A stretch of DNA of 64,000 nt. Origin: Thermohalobaculum sp963721105. GTDB lineage: Bacteria; Pseudomonadota; Alphaproteobacteria; Rhodobacterales; Rhodobacteraceae. Shown here piece after piece: positions 56,901 to 64,000 of this stretch (positions are counted from its first letter, which is position 1; every line of letters begins with the position of its first letter). The position numbers and the translations under genes are program-made. The notes under the pieces were generated by a model that saw only the letters and a list, made by a program, of their open reading frames with translations, made no database searches and was not told where the DNA came from. The stretch covers positions 124,001-188,000 of the forward strand of contig CAVRHY010000017.1 of NCBI GenBank assembly GCA_963721105.1. The letters are read 5' to 3'.

Positions 56901-57809
56901 CTAAGCGGACATCTCGCGGTGGACGGCGTCGATCCAGGAATGGTCGACATAGCTCTCGGCGCGGGTGCCGGCCCGCGCCGGCAGGTCGCGGATCAGCGCG
57001 CTGGTCTCGATCAGCGCCTCGATGCCGGCGAGGCTGGCGCGGCCGTCGCGCGGGAAGATCGCCTCGCGCGTGTACTCCTCCCACGCCGCATCGGCGTAGC
57101 GCCGCTCGATCCCGGACTCGCGCATCGCGGCGCGGGCGGCGGCCTCGCGGTCGGTGAAGAAGCGTTCGTGCGCCCGGACGAAGCCGCGCATGAAGCGGTG
57201 CAGCACGTCCGCGTTCGCCACCGCCCAGTCGCGCCTGACGTCGAGGCTGGTGAACTGGAAATCCGGCACGGTCTCGCGCGGGTTGCAGAGCGCGACAAAT
57301 CCCTGGTCGAGCGCGATGCGGTCGAGCGGCGCGCCCTGCAGCCCGGCGTCGATCTCGCCCTTCCGCAGCATCTCCCAGCGCGCCAGGATCGGGCCGCAAG
57401 GGACGAGCTCGTAGTCGCCGGGATAGTGCAGCCCTTCTGCCGCCAGCAGCTTCATGATCAGCGAGGACGAGCCCGCCCGGATCGCCGAGACGCCGATCCG
57501 CCGGCCGCGCAAGCCGGCGAGGCACTGGATGCCCGGCCGCGCGATCAGCAGGAAGGGCAGGCGGTTGACGTTGCCGCCGATGACGACCTGCCCGCCGCCG
57601 GATTCCGCGTCCAGGATGACGTGCTCGGTGACGCCATAGGCGAGGTCCGCGCGGCCGTCGGCGAGGTGGTCGTTCACCTCCTCGATCCCCTCGATGTGCT
57701 CGATCGCGAGGTCGATGCCCTCGTTAGCGAACAGCCCCTCGTTGCGGCCGATCCATGCGGGCACGTTGAAGTAGTTGCGCGAGACGACGGCGAGCGTCAG
57801 CCGGTCCAT
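56901..57809 (-). CDS. NMT1/THI5-like substrate-binding protein
   Basis: 302 residues from ATG 57809 behind GAGAGG. Periplasmic-binding fold of the NMT1/SsuA group: VSRNYFNVPAWIGRNEGLFANEGIDL, GRADLAYGVTEHV, then RGRRIGVSAIRAGSSSLIMKLL. It has no signal peptide, and no cognate NMT1-type permease or ATPase is adjacent. It follows livF by 16 bases, so it may be part of the liv operon with a cytoplasmic or enzymatic role. Confidence 0.75.
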   Translation of the reverse strand: MDRLTLAVVSRNYFNVPAWIGRNEGLFANEGIDLAIEHIEGIEEVNDHLADGRADLAYGVTEHVILDAESGGGQVVIGGNVNRLPFLLIARPGIQCLAGLRGRRIGVSAIRAGSSSLIMKLLAAEGLHYPGDYELVPCGPILARWEMLRKGEIDAGLQGAPLDRIALDQGFVALCNPRETVPDFQFTSLDVRRDWAVANADVLHRFMRGFVRAHERFFTDREAAARAAMRESGIERRYADAAWEEYTREAIFPRDGRASLAGIEALIETSALIRDLPARAGTRAESYVDHSWIDAVHREMSA

Positions 57810-57825
57810 CGAAGCCTCTCCGTTG

Positions 57826-58564
57826 TCAGAGCCCGAGATAGGCGCGCCGGACCTCCTCGTTGCCGGCGAGCTCGTCGGCGGTGCCGTCCAGCACGGTCCG
57901 GCCGGTCTGGAGGACATATCCGCGGTCGGCGATCTCGAGCGCCAGCTCGACCGACTGCTCGGCGATCAGCAGGGTGACGCCGCGCGCGCGCAGCGCCGCC
58001 AGGCGCTCGTAGAGCAACTCGACGACGGTGGGCGCGAGGCCGAGCGACGGCTCGTCGAGCAGCAGCAACGTCGGGTCGCTCATCAGCGCGCGGCCCATGG
58101 CCAGCATCTGCCGCTCGCCGCCCGACAGCGTGCCGGCGGACTGCCGGCGCCGCTCCTCGAGGCGCGGAAAGAGCTGGAAGACCTCGTCCAGCAGCTCGCC
58201 CGTCCGGCTGCGGTCGGTCAATGCGGTTGCGCCGAGGCGCAGGTTCTGCTCGACCGTCTGGTTGACGAACAGCAGCCATCCCTCGGGCGACAGCGCGATG
58301 CCGCTTGCGACGATCTGGTGCGGTGCGCGCCCCTGGATCGGGTCCGCCCTGCCACAACACCTCGCCGCCCGCGACCCCCACCAGGCCTGCGATGGCGTTC
58401 AGCGTCGTCGTTTTGCCGGCGCCGTTCGACCCGAGCATCGCCACCGCCTCGCCGCGGCCGACGGACAGCGAGACGGACGAGACGCCGACGAGGTCGCCAT
58501 AGTGAACCTCGAGGTTCCGGACCTCGAGCAGCGGCGTCTCTTTCGTCACCGGCCTGTCCGTCAC
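57826..58564 (-). pseudogene. livF: LivF-like ABC transporter ATP-binding protein, one frameshift
   Basis: Starts at GTG 58564, overlapping the livG stop (GTGA). Walker A (GSNGAGKTT) is in the first frame up to GEVLWQGG. Near 58350 one base is off; the next frame carries GIALSPEG, then LSGGERQMLAMGRALMS, LLLLDEPSLGLAP and LLIAEQSVELALEIADRGYVL. Undoing the change gives a normal 245-residue LivF. Confidence 0.82.
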
Positions 58565-59307
58565 GGCTGCTGTACCGGGGCCGACGCCTTCTTCTTGCGG
58601 CTGCGGCCGAGATAGGCCTCGATCACCGCCGGGTTCTCCATCACCTCGCGCGGCTCGCCCTCGGCGATGACGCGGCCCTGGTTGAAGACCACGACCCGGT
58701 GGGTGAGGCTGAGGATGACCTCCATCAGGTGCTCGACGATGATCAGGCTGATGCCGCGCGCGTGAATGCTGCGGACCAGCTCGATCGCCGCGCGCGCCTC
58801 GGTCGGGGTCAGGCCGGCCAGCGCCTCGTCCAGCAGCAGGAGCTGCGGCTCGGTCGCCAGTGCCCGCGCGATCTCGAGCCGCTTGCGCGCCGGGGTGCCC
58901 AGCGTGCCGGCGCGCACGCCAGCGACAGGCGACAGTCCGGCGAAGTCCAGGATGTCCTCGGCCTTTGCCCGCGCGACGCGGGTCCGCGCATGACGCAGGA
59001 AGGCGCCCGTCATGACATTCTCGAGGACAGAGACGTCCTCGAACACCGTCGGCACCTGCCAGGTCCGCGCGAGGCCCAGCCGGCAATGGGCGTCGGGCGA
59101 GAGCTGCGTGATGTCGCGGCCGCGAAAGGAGATGCGGCCCTCGGTCGGCTGCGCGTCGCCGGCGAGGCAGTTGAAGAAGGTGCTCTTGCCCGCGCCGTTC
59201 GGGCCGATCAGGCCGACGATCTCGCCCTCATCGAGCCGAAGGTCGGCGTCGTCGACGGCGCGGAAGCTGCCGAACGCCTTGACGATGCCCTCAGCCTCCA
59301 GCAGCAC
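58561..59307 (-). CDS. livG: LivG-like ABC transporter ATP-binding protein
   Basis: 248 residues from GTG 59307, inside the 3' end of livM. Walker A GPNGAGKST, the LivG-specific LARTWQVPTVFEDVSVLENVM segment, Walker B QLLLLDEALAGL and switch VEHLMEVI. The signature region reads LGTPARKRLEIARALA, with TPARKR in place of the usual GxQRR-type motif, as in a LivG subgroup. Confidence 0.9.
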   Translation of the reverse strand: MLLEAEGIVKAFGSFRAVDDADLRLDEGEIVGLIGPNGAGKSTFFNCLAGDAQPTEGRISFRGRDITQLSPDAHCRLGLARTWQVPTVFEDVSVLENVMTGAFLRHARTRVARAKAEDILDFAGLSPVAGVRAGTLGTPARKRLEIARALATEPQLLLLDEALAGLTPTEARAAIELVRSIHARGISLIIVEHLMEVILSLTHRVVVFNQGRVIAEGEPREVMENPAVIEAYLGRSRKKKASAPVQQP

Positions 59308-60334
59308 GGTCGCGCCTTTCGCGGGTCAGCCGGTGCCACAGGTCGCCGCCGATCCTGATCAGCCCGCCGGGGGCGAAGCGGCTGACGAGAATGATGATTC
59401 CGCCGTAGACGACGTAGGTGATGCCGGCGCCGCTGCCGCCGAACCTGGCATTCGTCCACTGTTCGAGCGGGACCAGGATCAGCGCGCCGAGAAGCGGCCC
59501 GAAGAGCGTGCCGGCGCCGCCCAGCGCCGCGACGATGACCATGTTCACGGAAATCAGGATGCCGAGCGTGCTGTCCGGATCGACGAAGCCGACCATGCAG
59601 GCGTAGAGCGACCCCGCCAGCGCCGTGAACCCGGCCGAGAGCAGGAGCGCGAACAGCTTGTAGCGCCGGACCGGCACGCCAAGGCTGGCCGCCGCCCGCT
59701 CGTTGCCGCGGATCGCGCGCAGGTAGAAGCCGAGCCGGGCATGCGTCAGCCACGCCGTGACCGCCAGCAGCACCGCCAGCACGGCCAGGAAGATCCAGTA
59801 ATAGAGCCGCGGGTCGATGAAGGAGAGGTCGAAGACCGTCCGCGGCAGGGCCGGCCCGGACAGCCCGATCGCCGCCCCGAGGGCGGGGGTGTTGACGACG
59901 ATGATCCGGACGAGCTCGGCCACCGCGATGGTCGCCATCGTGAAGTAGTGGCCGCGCAGCCGGAAGGTCGGCGTGCCGACGACGGCGGCCAGCAGGCACG
60001 CGGCGGCGATGCCGAACGGCGCCCCGGCGATCGGCGGCCAGCCCAGTGTCTGGTAGGTCAGCAGCGCGCCATAGGCGCCGCAGCCGAAGAACGCGGCGTG
60101 CCCGACCGAGATCTGTCCCGCATAGCCGCCGATGATGTTCCATGCCGAGGCCGAGAGTGCGGAGAGGACCACCAGCGCGCCAACGCGCTGGTAGAAAACG
60201 TTGTCGACCAGCAGCGGCCAGACCAGCGTCGCGACAACCATCACGACGCCGAACGCCAGCAGCGATGCGCGCGGCCTTGCGAGCGCCGGGACGGCCTCGG
60301 CGCGTGCGGAGGCTGCGGGGGCGGTGTCCTCCAT
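59291..60334 (-). CDS. livM: LivM-like ABC transporter permease
   Basis: 347 residues from ATG 60334; a 12-residue upstream extension is possible but overlaps livH. About ten spans, with GGYAGQISVGHAAFFGCGAYGA, the branched-chain permease loop LRAIRGNERAAASLGVPVRRYKL and GGAGTLFGPLLGA. Forms the membrane channel with LivH. Confidence 0.9.
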   Translation of the reverse strand: MEDTAPAASARAEAVPALARPRASLLAFGVVMVVATLVWPLLVDNVFYQRVGALVVLSALSASAWNIIGGYAGQISVGHAAFFGCGAYGALLTYQTLGWPPIAGAPFGIAAACLLAAVVGTPTFRLRGHYFTMATIAVAELVRIIVVNTPALGAAIGLSGPALPRTVFDLSFIDPRLYYWIFLAVLAVLLAVTAWLTHARLGFYLRAIRGNERAAASLGVPVRRYKLFALLLSAGFTALAGSLYACMVGFVDPDSTLGILISVNMVIVAALGGAGTLFGPLLGALILVPLEQWTNARFGGSGAGITYVVYGGIIILVSRFAPGGLIRIGGDLWHRLTRERRDRAAGG

Positions 60335-60336
60335 GC

Positions 60337-61194
60337 TCACATCTTGCCGAGCAGGCCCTGCGGTCGCCACCAGAGCGCGGCGAGAAACAGGGTGAAGACG
60401 CCGATATCCTTGTAGGCGGCGCCGAAATAGAAGGCCGAGAGCGCCTCGATCACGCCGATGCCGAGGCCCGCCAGCAGCGCGCCCGGCACGCTGCCGAACC
60501 CGCCGAGGCAGACCACGACGAAGGCGATGAGCGCCAGCCCCTCGCCGACCGTCGGCGAGATGTAGAAGAACAGCGCGATCAGCGCGCCGGCGACCCCGGC
60601 GCAGGCAGCCCCGATGCCCCAGGCGATCGCCTGCGTGGTGTCCGGCCTGATTCCGACCAGCATTGCCGCGGTGCGGTTTTCGGCGACGGCCAGCAGGCGG
60701 CTGCCGAACATCGTCCGCGTCAGCAGCAGGTGCAGCCCGATCGTGATCGCCAGCGCCGCGACGCCGGCCAGCAGCCTCGGCGCCGCGATGCGCAGGCCCC
60801 AGAAGGTGATAACGTCACCGACCAGAGTGTTCGGCAGCGAGACGAAATTCGCCGAGAAGGCCCACAGAGCCGCGTAACGCAGAACCAGCGCCAGCCCGAA
60901 GGTCGACAGGATCTGCGCGAGCATCGGCCCGCGCATGACGTGCCGGATCAGGGCCATGTAGACGATGACGCCCAGCAGGAACAGCGCCACCGCGGCCAGT
61001 GGCACGAAGAACACCGGCCCCAGGTGCAGCAGTGTGAAGGCGAAGAACGCCAGGTACATCGCCAGCATGACGAAGTCGCCATGCGCGAAGTTCACGACGT
61101 TCATCATCCCCCAGATCAGCGTCAGACCAGAGGAGAACAGGGCGTAGACCGCCCCGATCAGCAGTCCGTTGACGATGACCTGGGCAACAATCAT
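60337..61194 (-). CDS. livH: LivH-like ABC transporter permease
   Basis: 285 residues, about eight spans, starting MIVAQVIVNGLLIGAVYALF. Family blocks GLTLIWGMMNVVNFAHGDFVML, LLAVAENRTAAMLVGI and VVCLGGFGSVPGALLAGLGIG. Three bases before livM and ten after livK, a tight operon. Confidence 0.92.
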   Translation of the reverse strand: MIVAQVIVNGLLIGAVYALFSSGLTLIWGMMNVVNFAHGDFVMLAMYLAFFAFTLLHLGPVFFVPLAAVALFLLGVIVYMALIRHVMRGPMLAQILSTFGLALVLRYAALWAFSANFVSLPNTLVGDVITFWGLRIAAPRLLAGVAALAITIGLHLLLTRTMFGSRLLAVAENRTAAMLVGIRPDTTQAIAWGIGAACAGVAGALIALFFYISPTVGEGLALIAFVVVCLGGFGSVPGALLAGLGIGVIEALSAFYFGAAYKDIGVFTLFLAALWWRPQGLLGKM

Positions 61195-61203
61195 GGGCCG
61201 GGA

Positions 61204-62466
61204 CTACTCCCAGCCCTTGAACGGCAGCGTCAGCTCGCCGGCGGCGCGGTCGTCCGGCCAGACCGAGATGTATTTGTCGCCCTTGAGCTGGACGAGCAGG
61301 GCCGCGGCCTTCTCGTTCTGGCCCTTCTTGTTGAACTTTACGCCGTTGTAGCCGATCATCAGCTGGTCGGGCGACAGGTCGGTTTCCTGCAGCGCCTTCT
61401 GGATCGCCGCCGGCTCGGTCGAGCCCGCCCGGTTGATCGCGTCGACCAGCACCAGGAAGCCCTGCATCATGCGCGCGGTGGTGTCGTCGATGTCGCGGCC
61501 GGTCTTCTCCTTGAAGAGCGCGTTCACCTTGGCCGAGTTGCTGCCCTCCTTGCTGGCGTCGAAGGCGCTCCGGTTGATGACGCCCTGCGCGATGTCGCCG
61601 GCGGTCTGGATGAAGCTGGGGTCGGAGAAGCCGGAATCGTCGCCGATCAGGATCGTCGGCTTGTAGCCCTGCGATTGCATCGTCCGCATGTAGAGGATGG
61701 CGTCCGAGGTGTAGCTGATGAAGATGACGACATCCGGGTTTTCCTGCTTGAGCTGGAGCACCTGCGACGAGACGTCGGCGCTGTTCGCGGCATAGGAGAG
61801 CTGCTGATCGACCGGCAGGCCGCGGCTCTTGCCCTCGGCGATGATCGTGTCGGCGATCGAGGTGCCGTATTCCGAATTCTCGTTGACGACCGCGATCTTG
61901 TCGACGGTTACGCCCTTGGACTTCTGGTCATCGATGAAGTCCATGTAGATCTTGGCGATGTCGGGGCCGATCGGCGTCGTGCGGAAGAACCACTTGAAGC
62001 CGCGCTCCGTCAGGCCCGGCGCGACCGAGGCGCCGGTCAGGAACGGCTTGCCGTAGCGCTCGGCCACGGCGCTGGTGGTCTGGGTGACGCCCGACTGGTA
62101 GGCGCCGTAGAGCGCGTCGACGTTCTCCTGCGTGATCAGGCGCAGCGCCTGGTTCTGGCCGGCCGACGGGCTGCCCTGCTGGTCGGCGGGCACCAGCTCG
62201 ATCTTGCGCCCGCCCAGGTTCGGCAGGCCCTCGCCTTCGGCCAGCGGCATCGTGGAGAGATCCGGGTGCGCGTTGTTGACGAGGTCGACGGCAAGCTCGA
62301 GCGCGGCCTTGGCCGATCCGCCCGCCGAGGCGGCGTTGCCGGTCAGCGGCAACAGCGCGCCGATCCGCACCGGGCCGTCATCGGCGGCCAGCGCGCCGCC
62401 GGTCGCGAGCCCGGTGGCGAGGCCAAGCGCCAGCAGCGCCTGCAAAGATCTGCGACGATCGATCAC
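61204..62466 (-). CDS. livK: LivK-like ABC transporter binding protein
   Basis: 420 residues from GTG 62466, with GGGAGG upstream. An N-terminal SLQALLALGLATGLATGGALA export signal is preceded by a DRRRS basic head. The periplasmic-binding fold shows VRIGALLPLTGNAASAGG, GAYQSGVTQTTSAVAERY and INRAGSTEPAAIQKAL. Ligands of this group range from amino acids to amides and aromatic acids. The adjacent SMP-30 gene hints at a sugar-acid or lactone pathway. Confidence 0.9.
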   Translation of the reverse strand: MIDRRRSLQALLALGLATGLATGGALAADDGPVRIGALLPLTGNAASAGGSAKAALELAVDLVNNAHPDLSTMPLAEGEGLPNLGGRKIELVPADQQGSPSAGQNQALRLITQENVDALYGAYQSGVTQTTSAVAERYGKPFLTGASVAPGLTERGFKWFFRTTPIGPDIAKIYMDFIDDQKSKGVTVDKIAVVNENSEYGTSIADTIIAEGKSRGLPVDQQLSYAANSADVSSQVLQLKQENPDVVIFISYTSDAILYMRTMQSQGYKPTILIGDDSGFSDPSFIQTAGDIAQGVINRSAFDASKEGSNSAKVNALFKEKTGRDIDDTTARMMQGFLVLVDAINRAGSTEPAAIQKALQETDLSPDQLMIGYNGVKFNKKGQNEKAAALLVQLKGDKYISVWPDDRAAGELTLPFKGWE

Positions 62467-62572
62467 GACAGTCCTCCCTTGGTTATGTCCGGTCAGGCCG
62501 GCTTGATTTGGCGCCACGCTAGGGCGGCGGCGGCGGCGGAGTCAAACCGGCGCCTCGCAGCCGGGACGAACA

Positions 62573-63488
62573 TCACATGTGAGAGAACATCCGCCGCCCG
62601 GGCACCGGCAGGCGGGCCTTCAGGATTGTGCCGGTCTCGGACTCGGTGATGTAGAGGTCGCGATTGTCCGGTCCGCCGAAGGCGACGTTGGTGTTGTGCG
62701 TGCCGCGGCACGAGTTGATCCGCTGCGCCGGCTCGCCGCGCGCCGTGAAGCGCCAGACGGCGCCAAGGCCGATATGGCAGACAATGATGCCGCCCTCATC
62801 GTCGATGGCCAGCCCGTCTGGCCCTCCACCGCCTGAGAGCTGGATGAAGTTCTGCACCTTGGCCACCCGCCCGTGCGGCATCAGCGGCACGCGCCAGACC
62901 GAGTTCATGCGCGTGACCGCGACGTAGAGCTGCGTCTCGGCCGGGTTCAGCACGAGGCCGTTGGGGCTGGGAACATTCCGCAGCAGGCAGTCAACCCGCC
63001 CGTCCGCGCGCAGGCAGAAGACACGACCGGTCGGGTCGTGCATCCCCGTCAGCCCCTGGTCGGTGAAATAGAGATCGCCGTTCGACGCAAAAACGAGGTC
63101 ATTGACCGCCTTGAGGTGCTCGAGGTCGACGCGCTGCAAGACCGGCGTCACCGAGCCGCTGTCGGGGTCCAGCCGCATGATGCCGTTCTTGTAGTCGGCG
63201 ATGAAGATGCGCCCGTCGCGGTGGATCTTCAGCCCGTTCGGCTCGCCGTCATACTCGGTCACCAGCGTCCACTCGCCGTCCGGCGCGACGCGAAAGACGC
63301 GGCCGAACGGGATGTCGACGATCCAGAGATTGCCATCCCGGTCGAAGGACGGGCCCTCGATCAGGCGAGTCCCGGCAGCTGCCAGCCGGCTGGCCGTCGA
63401 TCCACTCGGATCGCCGGCTCTCGTCGCGCCAGCGGTCGGGCAGGGCGCTGAAGACCTCCGTCTCGATCACGGGGGGCGGTGCGAACAT
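62573..63488 (-). pseudogene. SMP-30/gluconolactonase-type beta-propeller, one frameshift
   Basis: ATG 63488 follows AAGGAG. The N-terminus (ETEVFSALPDRWRDESRRSEW) reads to about 63385, then the frame slips. The fold continues EGPSFDRDGNLWIVDIPFGRVFRV, TEYDGEPNGLKIHRDGRIFIADY (metal-site N), KAVNDLVFASNGDLYFTDQG (metal-site N and D) and SPNGLVLNP. Joined length about 304. Hydrolyses lactones; substrate unknown. First gene of the liv run on this strand. Confidence 0.82.
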
Positions 63489-63791
63489 GTCGGGCTCCTT
63501 GCTGATCGCCTCGGATCTCGTCTGCCGGCCGCCCGGCTGGCCCGCGCGGCGTTCGACGACCTCTTGCTAGAGAGATTCCCGGACGACCGGAATTGCGACT
63601 CGCCTGGAGGGCACGGATTATCCGATCCGAAATCAGTGACGGGATCGTCGATCAGCCGCATCCGGAGGTGGTCACAGGGGAGGGGCGAGCCATAATCGTT
63701 GAAAATCGGTGCATTTGTAGCAAGGAAATGGGCGCCTCGAAAAACCTCCTCAGATCGCTGGTTTCGTGATTCTCTTGTCTCGGAGGAGATG
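63489..63791. other. Upstream region of the SMP-30/liv genes
   Basis: About 300 bases without a gene, lower in GC near 63690-63770. Probably the promoter region of the SMP-30-liv run. Confidence 0.5.
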
Positions 63792-64000
63792 TGGAGGCGC
63801 GGTGACGTGACCCCCGTCGCTCATCCGCGGGCGACTGGAATCGTGGGTTGAGAATTGCGCGTGAGCGCGACGGTAGCAACGGGCATCGGTGCGGAGCTTT
63901 CCAAGTGGCGTAGCGCCGGTGCCTGTTGCGGGTTCAGGATCTCGGCGTAGACGGCGGGCGTCATGTAGCCGATCGCCGAGTGCGGCCGCGCGGTGTTGAA
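63792..64000 (-). mobile_element. IS3-family element, cut by window end
   Basis: A TG-initiated end near 63792 (TGGAGGCGCGGTGACG) is followed inward by the C-terminus of an OrfB transposase. The remainder lies outside the window. Confidence 0.6.
63821..64000 (-). CDS. IS3-family OrfB transposase, C-terminal part
   Basis: Reads FNTARPHSAIGYMTPAVYAE, the typical end of the integrase core (YNxxRPHSALGYxTPxxF), then a variable tail to the stop at 63821. The N-terminus is beyond the window edge. Confidence 0.8.
   Translation of the reverse strand, partial: FNTARPHSAIGYMTPAVYAEILNPQQAPALRHLESSAPMPVATVALTRNSQPTIPVARG

Overview
The window is very GC-rich and reads as an alphaproteobacterium, probably in or near the Rhodospirillales or Geminicoccales. 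The placement is inferred from ExoF-like polysaccharide export, TRAP/TctABC/Liv/Tau uptake systems with GntR-FCD and LysR regulators, FNR/FixK-type boxes and a LuxR-LuxI pair. No rRNA, tRNA or CRISPR array is visible.

Layout. 1-13.9 kb is a cell-surface locus: a thymidylate-kinase-like protein cut by the window edge, a DUF6894-type small protein, an NAD-dependent sugar epimerase, an ExoF-like export protein, and two large secreted-type proteins on the minus strand. One of these is built from a duplicated module of a CBM96/DNRLRE-like domain plus four 103-residue cadherin-like repeats, ending in a beta-propeller. The other has two such domains, an Ig-like domain and a parallel beta-helix. 13.9-20.2 kb holds a LysR gene divergent from an operon of a DegT/DnrJ aminotransferase, an Asp/Glu racemase and a TauABC-type ABC transporter. 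21.1-26.6 kb is a stress cluster: small unknowns, PEP synthase and three tandem Hsp20 genes, with nearly identical FNR-type boxes the same distance upstream of ppsA and of the first hsp20. 26.8-36.0 kb is an insertion-sequence pile-up: IS5 inside IS256 inside an IS5 remnant, an IS110 remnant, an IS630 cut by IS481, and an IS3 that splits a rhodanese-like gene, followed by a second, cleanly flanked IS3. 36.4-40.6 kb has a DUF4261-like protein, an unknown protein, and luxI and luxR with a lux-box-like palindrome. 41.3-51 kb has a TRAP transporter with a PdxA-family dehydrogenase and a divergent GntR, a universal stress protein, a DHA2-type MFS exporter and an alpha/beta hydrolase. 51-55.2 kb has a GntR gene, the N-terminal stub of an AHL-lactonase-like gene, and a TctCBA transporter. 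A second IS256 copy with a clean 8-bp target duplication follows. 56.9-63.5 kb has an NMT1-like binding protein, a LivKHMGF transporter and an SMP-30 lactonase. The window ends in another IS3 element.

How the genes work together. Most of the right two thirds is solute uptake, with each transporter next to a likely catabolic enzyme and its own regulator. The left third builds and exports surface polysaccharide and surface proteins.

Caveat. About a dozen otherwise well-conserved genes carry one or two single-base frameshifts (tauC, ppsA, dctQ, dctP, livF, usp, hydrolase, SMP-30, LysR, both surface proteins). This is so widespread that uncorrected sequencing indels are at least as likely as gene decay. 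I label these genes pseudogene for what the sequence shows, and name the product the intact gene would make.
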